Shown here: positions 34,591-43,261 of the stretch, piece by piece | How positions within the stretch are numbered: position 1 is the first letter of the stretch | Layout of the letters: each line of letters begins with the position of its first letter | From: Planctomycetota bacterium | GTDB lineage: Bacteria > Planctomycetota > Phycisphaerae > Phycisphaerales > SM1A02 | Direction of reading: 5' to 3' | Length of the DNA: 64,000 nt | Assembly (NCBI GenBank): GCA_022566535.1 | Contig: JADFIR010000008.1 | Location: forward strand, 26,826-90,825 | Program-made: the position numbers and the translations under genes | The notes under the pieces: generated by a model | What the model saw: only the letters and a program-made list of their open reading frames with translations | Databases searched by the model: none | What the model was told of the DNA's origin: nothing

Positions 34591-36321
34591 CTAGGCTTTG
34601 GTTGCCCGCAGGACCTCGGAGACGGTCGTAGCGCCGCAGCGGACCTTCTCGAAGCCGGCATCGTGAAGCAGTGTCAGCTCGCTCGCCTCGATCGCGGCGC
34701 GCGCGATCCGCCCGGCGTTGGCCCTGGCCATAACCAGCTCCCGTGTGTGCTCGCTTATCACAAGAAGCTCGTAGATGCCGATGCGCCCCCGGTACCCGGT
34801 GTTTCGACACTCCCGGCACCCGTGGCCTTGATACAGCTGCGTCTGACCGTCGAGCGTGAATTGCGGCGGCAGCTCGCTGGGCTGGGGCGTGTACGGCGTC
34901 TTGCACGCTGTGCAGATTCGCCGCACCAGTCGCTGGGCGAGCACACCCTGCAACGAGCTGGCCACCAGGAACGGCTCCACGCCCATATCCAGCAGGCGCG
35001 TGAGCGCTCCCGTGGCATCGTTGGTGTGCAGCGTGGAAAGCACCAGATGCCCGGTCAGCGACGCCTGCACCGCGGCGTCGGCCGTCTCCAGGTCCCGGAT
35101 CTCGCCGACCATGAGGATGTCCGGGTCGTGGCGAAGCAGCGCCCGCAGCCCTGCGGCGAAGGTCAGCCCCACCTGCGGCTGAACCTGGATCTGATTCACG
35201 CCGTCCACGTGATACTCCACCGGATCCTCAATCGTGATCGCTTTGACCTCGTCGCTGACGATTCGGGCCAGCGTCGCGTAGAGCGTGGTTGACTTGCCCG
35301 AGCCGGTTGGGCCGGTGACGAGCAGAATGCCGTGCGGGTGGCTGATCAGCTCATCCCACCGCTGAAGATTCGCCTCGGCCATGCCGAGCTCTTTCAGCTC
35401 GAACATCTTCGCGCTCTTGTTGAGGATGCGCAGCACCACGCCCTCGCCGAAGAGCATCGGAATCACCGACACCCGCAGGTCGTATTCCCGGCCTTTGTGC
35501 CGAAGGCTGATCCGCCCATCCTGTGGCAGGCGCTTCTCGGCAATGTTGAGGTTGGCCATGATCTTGATGCGGCTGATGATCGCGTTGCGGAAGCGATTGA
35601 CGGTCGGCGGGACGCCGGCGTGGCCGAGCACCCCGTCGATGCGGTAGCGGATCATCAGCGTGTCTTCATAGGGCTCGATGTGGACGTCCGTGGCCCGCTC
35701 GCGGATCGCCTCGACGAGCAGATCGTTGACGAGCTTGATGACGCTGGCTTCCTGCGCCTGTTCGATCTCATCGGCGTCGGTGGCGGCGAACTCCGATTCC
35801 GGCGCTTCGCCTTGCCCGGCCAGCTCATCCAGCGTGTCGCCGGCCACGCCGTAGTGGGTGCGAATGAATTTCCGAATGTCCCGCTCGTCGGCCAGCACCA
35901 GCTCGATCGACATGCCCGTCAGCAGCCGAAGCTCATCGAACGCGGTCAGCTCGAAGGGATCACACGTGGCCACCCGCAGCGTGCCGTTGGTGCGCCCGAT
36001 CGGGACGCACCGCTGCTTGAACACAAGCTTGGCCGGGAGCGTTTGTAAGACCTCTTCGTCCACCTCGATCGTGTTGAGATCCACGATTGGCAGCGCGAAC
36101 TGCTGCCCGATCGCCTCCAACACATCGGTGCTGCTGACGAACCCCAGCCGCACCAGCGCGTGATCGAGCCGCTCGCCGGTGCGGTTCTGCTCGGCGAGCG
36201 CTCCCTTGAGTTGCTCTTCGCTGATCAGTCCGCGTTCCAGAAGGATGCTTCCGATACCCATGACATCCTGATTGTACCGCTGGCTGTCGTCGTGGATTCG
36301 GTCTGTGGCGATGGTTGTCAT
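34591..36321 (-). CDS. gspE: GspE/PilB-type secretion ATPase
   Basis: ATG 36321 gives 576 residues. The N-terminal GspE domain (GSILLERGLISEEQLKGALAEQN) is followed by the RecA-like ATPase core with Walker A GPTGSGKSTTLYATL, the Asp box and the Walker B-type LMVGEIRDLETADAAVQASLTGH. A zinc tetracysteine is visible as CTACKTP and CRECRNTGYRGRIG about 30 residues later. It should power pseudopilus or type IV pilus-like assembly and is a plausible partner for the H-X9-DG pseudopilins of planctomycetes. No gspF or gspD gene lies beside it. Confidence 0.93.
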   Translation of the reverse strand: MTTIATDRIHDDSQRYNQDVMGIGSILLERGLISEEQLKGALAEQNRTGERLDHALVRLGFVSSTDVLEAIGQQFALPIVDLNTIEVDEEVLQTLPAKLVFKQRCVPIGRTNGTLRVATCDPFELTAFDELRLLTGMSIELVLADERDIRKFIRTHYGVAGDTLDELAGQGEAPESEFAATDADEIEQAQEASVIKLVNDLLVEAIRERATDVHIEPYEDTLMIRYRIDGVLGHAGVPPTVNRFRNAIISRIKIMANLNIAEKRLPQDGRISLRHKGREYDLRVSVIPMLFGEGVVLRILNKSAKMFELKELGMAEANLQRWDELISHPHGILLVTGPTGSGKSTTLYATLARIVSDEVKAITIEDPVEYHVDGVNQIQVQPQVGLTFAAGLRALLRHDPDILMVGEIRDLETADAAVQASLTGHLVLSTLHTNDATGALTRLLDMGVEPFLVASSLQGVLAQRLVRRICTACKTPYTPQPSELPPQFTLDGQTQLYQGHGCRECRNTGYRGRIGIYELLVISEHTRELVMARANAGRIARAAIEASELTLLHDAGFEKVRCGATTVSEVLRATKA

Positions 36322-36374
36322 GGCCGGTCCATATCGGCCGGATGCGTGACGATGCTGCAACTGCGCCCCTGCCA

Positions 36375-36400
36375 ATAGCCTCACCCGGCGGGGCGAGGGT
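36375..36400. repeat. REP-like hairpin (ATAGCC family) between gspE and HEAT gene
   Basis: ATAGCC is followed by TCACCC-GGCG-GGGCGA with one mismatch. It is the reverse orientation of the CTAT-flanked hairpins elsewhere in the window. Confidence 0.5.
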
Positions 36401-36457
36401 GGGGGGCGAAGCCGCGCGCCCGCTGCCGCCGAATCGCTCCCTGCGTACACTCAGCGC

Positions 36458-37696
36458 ATGACCGCAAGCGACCTGGACTGGGTCTTTTGGTCTCTCGGCG
36501 GGCTGCTGGGAGTCATTGGTATCTCGCTTGTGGCTTGGGCCCTCCTCTGGGATCGCCCGCGCGGTCGGCGGCGCTGCGCGAAATGCTGGTACAACATGAG
36601 CGGCACACCTGGCCGGGTGTGCAGCGAATGCGGATACCGTGCCAAGCGCGAAAAGAAGTTGTTCAACACCCGCCGCCGCTGGCGCTGGGTCTTTGTGGGC
36701 ATCCTGGTCCTGGCTGTGGGATATGGTGCGTCTGTTACGCCGCGTGTGAAGCGTAGTCGGTACGGCTGGCCTGGAGCTGTGCCGACCGTGGTCCTTATCG
36801 CCATGGTCCCTTGGCTCAATCCTGGCGGAGTTCTTATAGGGGAGCTGAGCATTCGTGGCGGCCGAGATGAGATGTGGCCGTGGCAACAATCTTGGCTGGT
36901 GGGCCTCTGGATCGAGAGGTGCGAGCAAACTGCAGACGCGACATTGCGCGCCGACGCCCTGTGGCTGCTTGGGTACATCGGCCCCGAAGCACGTTCGGCA
37001 CTCCCGGCGGTGTTTGGGGCAGTCACGGATGATGATCCCAAGGTGCGCGGCGCTGCTGCATACGCGCTGGGCATGATCCTCACAGACCATCGGACAAGCA
37101 TCGCGAAGTTGATCGATCTGCTTGCAGACGAAGACGAGAACGTGCGAGAGAATGCAGCTTGGGGACTTTGGAAGTTCGGCGCTGAAGCCGAGGCTGGGGT
37201 CCCGGCACTGATGAACGCCCTGACGGATGAATCCGGGGAGGTGCGTCTAATGAGTGCGAGGGCGCTTAGTCGTATTTCACCCGATCCGGAGGTGGTAATG
37301 CCGCTCCTCATTCGGACGCTTCAGAACCCAGATCACCACCCTCTTCGGATCAGGGCTATCCTTGCGCTGGTTGAGCTTGGACCTCATATTGACGGCGTGA
37401 TGCCGGCCCTCGTCTCGGCGCTCGGCGATGCCGATTCTAAGATCCGCCTGATGGTCATTCGGTCTCTCGCAGAGATGGGCGCTGGCGCATCACCGGCCGT
37501 CCCTGCGTTGATCGAGATAGTCCAGGATGAAAACGCAAATTTGCGAGACTGGGCTGTCTATGCATTGGGAGCAATCGGACCAGAGGCAGAGGCAGCGATC
37601 CCAGCGTTGAAAGAGCTGCTTGACGACGAGGACGAATACAGGCGCGAAGCGGTCAGGGAAGCATTGGAGAAGATTCGACGCGAGAGTGATGACTGA
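36458..37696 (+). CDS. Membrane protein with zinc ribbon and HEAT repeats
   Basis: The 412-residue protein has an N-terminal membrane helix (WVFWSLGGLLGVIGISLVAW), then a zinc ribbon CAKCWYNMSGTPGRVCSECGY typical of planctomycete membrane proteins, two more membrane helices (VFVGILVLAVGYGASV and AVPTVVLIAMVPWL), and from about residue 165 a run of HEAT/PBS-lyase repeats (for example VRGAAAYALGMI, VRENAAWGLWKFG, VRLMSARALSRI, IRLMVIRSLAEMG and LRDWAVYALGAIG). HEAT domains are protein-binding scaffolds. The partner is unknown. It diverges from gspE over 136 bases. Confidence 0.88.
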   Translation: MTASDLDWVFWSLGGLLGVIGISLVAWALLWDRPRGRRRCAKCWYNMSGTPGRVCSECGYRAKREKKLFNTRRRWRWVFVGILVLAVGYGASVTPRVKRSRYGWPGAVPTVVLIAMVPWLNPGGVLIGELSIRGGRDEMWPWQQSWLVGLWIERCEQTADATLRADALWLLGYIGPEARSALPAVFGAVTDDDPKVRGAAAYALGMILTDHRTSIAKLIDLLADEDENVRENAAWGLWKFGAEAEAGVPALMNALTDESGEVRLMSARALSRISPDPEVVMPLLIRTLQNPDHHPLRIRAILALVELGPHIDGVMPALVSALGDADSKIRLMVIRSLAEMGAGASPAVPALIEIVQDENANLRDWAVYALGAIGPEAEAAIPALKELLDDEDEYRREAVREALEKIRRESDD

Positions 37697-37718
37697 CGGT
37701 AGACAGGTACGCCTGCCC

Positions 37719-38936
37719 TTAGGCAGACTGCGCCCGAAATAGCGCCAGGCTCAGGGTGTGGCCGTGGAGGAATGACCGGTCGCCGATGGGGCCGATCTCG
37801 CCGGCGGCGAAGAACCCGGCCATGGGCACCTCGCCCAGCCGATCGCGGATCGTCTGCACGTCGTGATTCTCCTCATTGAACAGTTTCTTGCCGCGACCGT
37901 TGCACGTGAACAACAGCGCTCCAAGCGGCGGATCCTTGAGTTGCTGGCCATCCAGCAGCAGTTGCAGATCTTCATGCGCGGTCGCAGCGTCGCGCACATG
38001 GAACTGGATCGTCTGGCCGGGACGCGGCAGGTCACCCACCGCGATCGCCTCATGCTGTTTGTCGAAGCCGAGGATGTTTCGAACGAGAAAATCGCCCCGG
38101 CCGAAGCGCTCCTTGTACTCGTTGATTACGGTTCCGATCAGCAGCCCGCCCGACAGCAGCCCCCGTTCATCCTCATCAAGAAGGTTGGTTTGCTCCCCAA
38201 GTGCCTTCAGGGCCTTGCCCCCGCCGAGCTGGAAAATCACGTTGCCTTTGCACTTGGTGATGACCAAGGGGTTTCCGATCGGCCGGCATCCCTGGCTGAC
38301 GATGATGTCGATCTGGACCGGCCCGGCGATCGTGACGCCCACCGCCCCGCTGGTCGGGACCTGATCATCGAGCACCAGCAGATTGTGGCCGGGTTGGCTT
38401 GCGCCCGACGACATCCCTCCGACCACCCCGACGGGTTGCCCAGGGTCGCCGCAGCCGGTCACCGCGGGCAGGAGCCTGGTGATCGGCGTCGAAAACGGAT
38501 CGGCGAGCATGATCACCGTGCGAAGATCGTCGCTGTGGCCGATGTGTTGCCGCATCGCCTGGCGATCCTTGAGCACCGCAGCATCTTCTTCGGCGCGATA
38601 GCTCCACGGATGCAGCCCTGCGCCGGGCAGTCGGAGCCCGATTACCGATAAGCCGGCCCGACCTTCCAGCTCCTGGTCGACCCCCAGGACCGATTCCGCC
38701 GTCACCCCAAGCATCGTGCGGGGAGACAATGTTTGGCGAATGATCTGGGCCGCTTCAGCGAACGCGGCGCGGTGATGGAAGCTCCCAAACAGCATTGCCA
38801 GATCGCAGGTGTCGCCGAGGTGGTCGTACAGGTCGCCAGCGACCTCCGTGGCTGCGGTGCGGGTGTCCAGGTGGCCGCTGATCGCGGAGGCGGCAAACGG
38901 CGTGGTGCTGCTTGATATCGGCGACGAAGAAGACAT
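37719..38936 (-). CDS. FIST-domain signal transduction protein
   Basis: ATG 38936 gives 405 residues with a FIST N-terminal domain (LYDHLGDTCDLAMLFGSFHH... through GVTAESVLGVDQELEG and VVGGMSSGA) and a FIST C-terminal domain (GRGDFLVRNILGFDKQHEAIAVGD and GALLFTCNGRGKKLF, ending in VPMAGFFAAGEIGPIG). FIST domains are thought to bind small ligands such as amino acids; here no output domain is fused. A structured repeat lies 24 bases upstream of the start. Confidence 0.9.
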   Translation of the reverse strand: MSSSSPISSSTTPFAASAISGHLDTRTAATEVAGDLYDHLGDTCDLAMLFGSFHHRAAFAEAAQIIRQTLSPRTMLGVTAESVLGVDQELEGRAGLSVIGLRLPGAGLHPWSYRAEEDAAVLKDRQAMRQHIGHSDDLRTVIMLADPFSTPITRLLPAVTGCGDPGQPVGVVGGMSSGASQPGHNLLVLDDQVPTSGAVGVTIAGPVQIDIIVSQGCRPIGNPLVITKCKGNVIFQLGGGKALKALGEQTNLLDEDERGLLSGGLLIGTVINEYKERFGRGDFLVRNILGFDKQHEAIAVGDLPRPGQTIQFHVRDAATAHEDLQLLLDGQQLKDPPLGALLFTCNGRGKKLFNEENHDVQTIRDRLGEVPMAGFFAAGEIGPIGDRSFLHGHTLSLALFRAQSA

Positions 38937-38960
38937 CGCATCATCGTAGCAACAAGGAAG

Positions 38961-39002
38961 CCGGGTCTGACGAGTCCGCCGCGGCGGACGAGGAAGACCC
39001 GG
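38961..39002. repeat. Structured element copy 1: hairpin with conserved internal loop
   Basis: Outer stem CCGGGTC/GACCCGG (38961-38967 with 38996-39002), internal loop TGACGA opposite GAGGAA, and inner stem GTCCGCCG/CGGCGGAC (38974-38989). A second copy at 52901-52945 keeps the outer stem and internal loop but has a different, still perfectly paired inner stem. It lies between the divergent FIST and squalene-hopene cyclase genes, seven bases before the cyclase start. Confidence 0.75.
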
Positions 39003-39009
39003 GTATCCG

Positions 39010-41109
39010 ATGCGTAGAATGAAACGCGGCACCGCAATCGGCCAGCCTCTGGAAATCCCTGTGTTTCACGACGTGCTCATCGAGGATCATTCGCGGATCA
39101 TCCGCACGCTTGGTTGGGCGGTGGAGGCGCTTGGGCGGCTGCAGCACGATGATGGTCATTGGTGCGGCGAGCTGCAGGGCGATTCCATCCTCGAAAGTGA
39201 ATACATCCTGATGAAGTTCATCCTCGGCCAGGAGGACCAGCCGATGGCGGATGGCCGGCCCGGCCGGGTCGTCCTCACGAGGATCGCCGACTACCTCCGT
39301 TCGCTTCAACGCGAAGACGGGGGCTGGGGTCAGTTCCCCGGCTCGACCATTGACCTCTCCGCGACGGTCAAGGCATATTTCGCGCTCAAACTTCTTGGCG
39401 ACGATCCGGCCGAAAGGCACATGTCCAAAGCCCGTCTGGCGATCCTTGCTCTCGGCGGCGCGGAGAACTGCGGCAGCTTCACCAACTTCTACCTGGCCTG
39501 TCTCGGGCAGATCTCGTTCAACGCGGTGCCCCAGATTCCCCCCGAGATCATTCTCCTGCCGAGGTGGCTCTACTTCGACCTCAGCAAAGTGAGCGCGTGG
39601 ACCCGCACGATGATCATGCCGCTGTCGATCGTCTCGGCCCTTCGGCCGATACGGCGGTTGGGGCCGTCAATGGCCATCGACGAGTTGTTCATCGATCAGT
39701 GGCGGCGGCATCGCCTCAGCAACGTGCGGTCGGGACCGACCGGTTGGTTGGTGTTCTTCTACCTGGTTGATCGCGTGCTGAAGGGTCTGCGCAGCCTCGG
39801 TGGGTCGCCGCTGCAGCGGATCGCATTAGCGCGGGCGGAGCAGTGGATCCTGAGTCGGGCCGGTGAAGACCCGGGCGTCCGCACGGCCGGCCTGGGGGCG
39901 ATCTTTCCACCGATGGTCTACATCCAGATCGCCCTAACCGCGCTGGGCTATAGGCGGGACCACGAGATCCTGCAACGGGCCGAGCGCGAGCTGGACGATC
40001 TGTTCATCGAACAGGACAACGCGATCCGCATCCAGCCGTGCTTCAGCCCGGTGTGGGATACGGGCATCGCGCTCTACGCGCTGACCGACTGCGGCACGAC
40101 CAAGGATGCAGCGCCGCTAGGGCGGGCCGCCCGCTGGTTGGTTGACCGCGAGTGCAAACACCGGGGTGATTGGGCCGACAATCTGGATCAGCCGGCCCAG
40201 GCTGGCGGCTGGTGGTTTGAGTATCACAATGCGTGGTATCCCGATGTGGACGACACCGCGATGGTCGCGATGGCTTTGGGCCGCCTCGGCGGGGCGCGCA
40301 ACACCGCTGCCGCCCAACGTGGCGTCCGTTGGCTGCTGGCCATGCAGAACGACGATGGCGGGTGGGCCGCGTTCGATCGAACCAGACATCATCGGATCCT
40401 CGAATACGTCCCGTTCGCCGATCATAACGCCATGCAGGATCCATCATGTCCGGACATCACCGGCCGAACGCTCGAGTGCCTCAGTGGCCACGGCTATACA
40501 AACAGGCGCCCGGCGGTGCGGCGTGCGATCGACTTCATCAAGCGGACTCAGCAACCCGAAGGCTGCTGGGTCGGCCGATGGGGCGTCAACTACATCTACG
40601 GCACTTGGCAGGCGGTCATCGGGCCGATCCGCTGCGGCGAAGACCCCAGCCAGCCTTGGATTCAGCGGGCCGGGTGGTGGATGAAATCGATCCAGAAGCC
40701 GGACGGATCGTTCGGCGAGTCGGCCAATTCATACCTGGATTCGGCGCTGAAAGGCCGGGGCCCGGCCACCGCTTCCCAAACCGCCTGGGCCGCGATGGTC
40801 CTCCAGGAGATCTTCGGCCCCGATGACCCTGATCTGCGCCGCGCGATCGAGTGGCTGGCCCAAACGCAGTTGAGCAAGGAACAGGCCGCGGACCCGTTGA
40901 TCAATCCGGATGGTGATCCGGCAGGCTCCTGGGTCGAACCCTGGTTTACCGGCACCGGCTTCCCCGGCGTGTTCTACCTGCGATACCACCTCTACCGATT
41001 GTATTTCCCGATCATGGCCGTCGGCCGGTATCTCAAGGCGCGCGGCGTTTCGTTGTTCGACGATCCAATCATCAAGATCATGCCGAAGGTGCATCTCCTA
41101 GAGGCTTGA
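39010..41109 (+). CDS. shc: Squalene-hopene cyclase
   Basis: The 699-residue protein has the alpha/alpha-barrel class II triterpene cyclase pattern. The protonating motif DxDD is DVDDT at residues 412-415 (WYPDVDDTAMVAMAL). QW-type repeats are visible as LQREDGGWGQFPG, MQNDDGGWAAF, QQPEGCWVGRWG and IQKPDGSFGESANSYLD, and the N-terminus has WCGELQGDSILESEYILM. It cyclises squalene to hopene for hopanoid membranes. No hpn neighbours are present. ATG 39010 (MRRMKRG) is the first start; ATG 39019 is an alternative. Confidence 0.95.
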   Translation: MRRMKRGTAIGQPLEIPVFHDVLIEDHSRIIRTLGWAVEALGRLQHDDGHWCGELQGDSILESEYILMKFILGQEDQPMADGRPGRVVLTRIADYLRSLQREDGGWGQFPGSTIDLSATVKAYFALKLLGDDPAERHMSKARLAILALGGAENCGSFTNFYLACLGQISFNAVPQIPPEIILLPRWLYFDLSKVSAWTRTMIMPLSIVSALRPIRRLGPSMAIDELFIDQWRRHRLSNVRSGPTGWLVFFYLVDRVLKGLRSLGGSPLQRIALARAEQWILSRAGEDPGVRTAGLGAIFPPMVYIQIALTALGYRRDHEILQRAERELDDLFIEQDNAIRIQPCFSPVWDTGIALYALTDCGTTKDAAPLGRAARWLVDRECKHRGDWADNLDQPAQAGGWWFEYHNAWYPDVDDTAMVAMALGRLGGARNTAAAQRGVRWLLAMQNDDGGWAAFDRTRHHRILEYVPFADHNAMQDPSCPDITGRTLECLSGHGYTNRRPAVRRAIDFIKRTQQPEGCWVGRWGVNYIYGTWQAVIGPIRCGEDPSQPWIQRAGWWMKSIQKPDGSFGESANSYLDSALKGRGPATASQTAWAAMVLQEIFGPDDPDLRRAIEWLAQTQLSKEQAADPLINPDGDPAGSWVEPWFTGTGFPGVFYLRYHLYRLYFPIMAVGRYLKARGVSLFDDPIIKIMPKVHLLEA

Positions 41110-41320
41110 AGCGTGAGAGTGAGCCGCCGCGTCCCCGCGACCGGCTTCTTCGGAAACTGATTGCTCGCACATTCCTGGTCATGCAGCGCCTCTGCATTCC
41201 GCGTGCAGCCGCTGGCGAGGACGCCGCGGCTCGCTGAGTAGCTGCGCAACACGATTGCCGCGATCCGCTATCATCACAGCCACCATGCGGTCCCCTGAGA
41301 GTGCTTGTTCGAGGATTGCT

Positions 41321-42532
41321 ATGCGAGTTGTGCCCATCTGTGTTGTGTTGTGTGCGCCGCTGGCCGGTTGCGCAGTTGAGCTGCACATTTATGACGATTC
41401 GATCCGCCCCGCCGCGGTGTCCGACCCAATCGACTGGAAGCAGGCCGAGAAAGGAATCCTCGAAAACCACCTCCAACTCACCTTCGCCGACCGCTTCGTG
41501 AAAGCGGGGGAGGCGTACTTCTCGCCGGATGATTCCCGGATCATCTTCCAGGCGGTGGGGGTCCCCCCGGCCGGCGAAGCGGCCGATGAGTTCTACGCGA
41601 TGTTCATCGCCGACCTTGTCCGTGACGATGCCGGTCGTATCACCGGCCTCGACGACATTCTTGGCATCAGCCCGCCGGGCTCTGCGAACACCTGCGGGTG
41701 GTTTCATCCGACCGATCCGAACGAGGTGATCTTTGCTTCGACGATCGGCCCGCCGGGTGACAGTACCCCGCCGGGGTTCGAGCGTCTCTCCGGCCGGTAC
41801 CGGTGGATGTTCCCACCCCAGATGAAGATTGTCCGCTGCAGGCTCGACACCATCGCCGGCGCGGCGGATTCGCTTGACGTTCTACTGGGGGACGATCAGG
41901 CCTATCAGGCCGAGTGCACGCTGAGCCGCGATGGCCGCCATCTGCTGTATTGTTCGATGGAATCGAATCGGGGCGATCTGTTCGTCAAGGATCTGCTGAC
42001 GGGACGCCTGGCGCGCATCGTGCAGTCGCAGGCGTATGACGGCGGGCCGTTCTTCTCGCCCGACGGCCGGCGAATCTGCTTTCGCGCGGATCGCGGCAGA
42101 CAGCACTACCTGCAACTGTTTGTCGGCGAGCTTGCGTTCAATGAAGATGGCACGATCGTGGCCCTGAACCGCGAGTATCAACTGACCGACAATGAGCACG
42201 TCAATTGGGCGCCGTTTTGGCATCCAAACAGCCGGTATCTCGTATATGCCACGAGTGAGGTCGGTCACCACAACTACGAGGTGTTTGTGCTGGATGCTGA
42301 CGGGGGCGATGTGCCCGGTTCAACGGGGACGATCAAGTATGGGACCCGTCGGCGACGGATCACACACGCTAGCGGCGCGGACATCCTTCCCGCATTCAAC
42401 TCCGACTGCACGACCATGATGTGGACCAGCCAGCGCGGCGAGGGCGGCAAGAGCCAGCTGTGGGTGGCCGACTTCGTGATGGACCTCGAGTCGAAGCGGA
42501 CGTCCAATGACGCCGAGCATTCCAGCAACTGA
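41321..42532 (+). CDS. TolB-like beta-propeller lipoprotein
   Basis: ATG 41321 is preceded by GAGGA. The 403-residue product starts with a lipoprotein signal (MRVVPICVVLCAPLAGC, lipobox LAGC) and continues as a propeller with repeats such as AYFSPDDSRIIFQAVG, LSRDGRHLLYCSMESN and FFSPDGRRICFRADRGRQ, and WHPNSRYLVYATSEVG, resembling the TolB/WD40-like PD40 repeats. It is probably on the outer membrane or in the periplasm. Its end overlaps the next gene by 26 bases. Confidence 0.83.
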   Translation: MRVVPICVVLCAPLAGCAVELHIYDDSIRPAAVSDPIDWKQAEKGILENHLQLTFADRFVKAGEAYFSPDDSRIIFQAVGVPPAGEAADEFYAMFIADLVRDDAGRITGLDDILGISPPGSANTCGWFHPTDPNEVIFASTIGPPGDSTPPGFERLSGRYRWMFPPQMKIVRCRLDTIAGAADSLDVLLGDDQAYQAECTLSRDGRHLLYCSMESNRGDLFVKDLLTGRLARIVQSQAYDGGPFFSPDGRRICFRADRGRQHYLQLFVGELAFNEDGTIVALNREYQLTDNEHVNWAPFWHPNSRYLVYATSEVGHHNYEVFVLDADGGDVPGSTGTIKYGTRRRRITHASGADILPAFNSDCTTMMWTSQRGEGGKSQLWVADFVMDLESKRTSNDAEHSSN

Positions 42533-43163
42533 TGGAACCCAACGCAACGGCGGCGCAACCGCGCTGGCTTCGGCGGCTATCTTCCTGCTGGCGGCAATCG
42601 GCTGCGAATCCTATCGCGTGGAATATCACCCTCGACCGGGGTATTACCGCAGCGCCGCGATGGGCGAACTGCCCGATCAGATCACGCTTGAAGACGGCAC
42701 CATCATCGTCTTTGGTGAGCGACCCCTCGGCCGCGACACCAAGCAGGCCCCCGATGACGACCGCGAGCGGTTTCAGATCCGCCAGGAGCAGGAAGACGGC
42801 AGCATCATACTTCGGGCCTTGGTGCCGCAGGACGTTCTGGGCAACACGCTGACGTGTCTGCGCAATGAAGAGTATGATTTGCTATGGGAGCAACTGGTTT
42901 CGCAGCAGACGAAGCGGGCGTATGAGCAAGACGGCCAGGGGTTCGAAGAGTTCGCCGTGTTCTTCCGCACGCATCGCGCTGATCTGGCCGCGACGCTGAC
43001 CCGCATGTTGCTGGGCATCCCCCGTCATGAAGTGTTCTTGGAGAATATAGGCGCCGGCGTGATCCGAATTCGGTTTCACCCTCACGTCGCCAAACAGTTC
43101 AAGTTCAAGACGGCCGAGGTCATCAGCGAACCCGCCGGCCTGCGATTACTGATGATCCGGTAG
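42507..43163 (+). CDS. Hypothetical lipoprotein
   Basis: The 218-residue product has a hydrophobic segment and lipobox-like end (ALASAAIFLLAAIGCESY), so it may be a lipoprotein, although the lead before the segment is long. The body has LPDQITLEDGTIIVFGERPLG, a charged helical middle (DDDRERFQIRQEQEDG) and HEVFLENIGAGVIRIRFHPH. I know no family. It overlaps the propeller gene, suggesting translational coupling and a shared envelope function. Confidence 0.72.
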   Translation: MTPSIPATDGTQRNGGATALASAAIFLLAAIGCESYRVEYHPRPGYYRSAAMGELPDQITLEDGTIIVFGERPLGRDTKQAPDDDRERFQIRQEQEDGSIILRALVPQDVLGNTLTCLRNEEYDLLWEQLVSQQTKRAYEQDGQGFEEFAVFFRTHRADLAATLTRMLLGIPRHEVFLENIGAGVIRIRFHPHVAKQFKFKTAEVISEPAGLRLLMIR

Positions 43164-43191
43164 ATGAGACGATTCATCACCCAGACCACAG

Positions 43192-43237
43192 CCGCGGGCG
43201 GTAACCCGCGGAAATCCCGCATCCCCTGCGGGGCTAT
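43192..43237. repeat. Two REP-like hairpins with CTAT flank
   Basis: CCGCGGG-loop-CCCGCGG (43192-43211) and CCCGCA-TCCCC-TGCGGG (43216-43232) followed by G and CTAT. They lie in the gap between the convergent lipoprotein and clpC genes. Confidence 0.65.
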
Positions 43238-43261
43238 TTGAATCGATGCGCGTGGGTGGGG

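Noticed and set aside
38961..39002. Hammerhead-like ribozyme core in the structured element
   Set aside because: CTGACGA resembles the first hammerhead core strand, but the second core strand is GAGGAA rather than GAAA and there is no third stem with a cleavage site.
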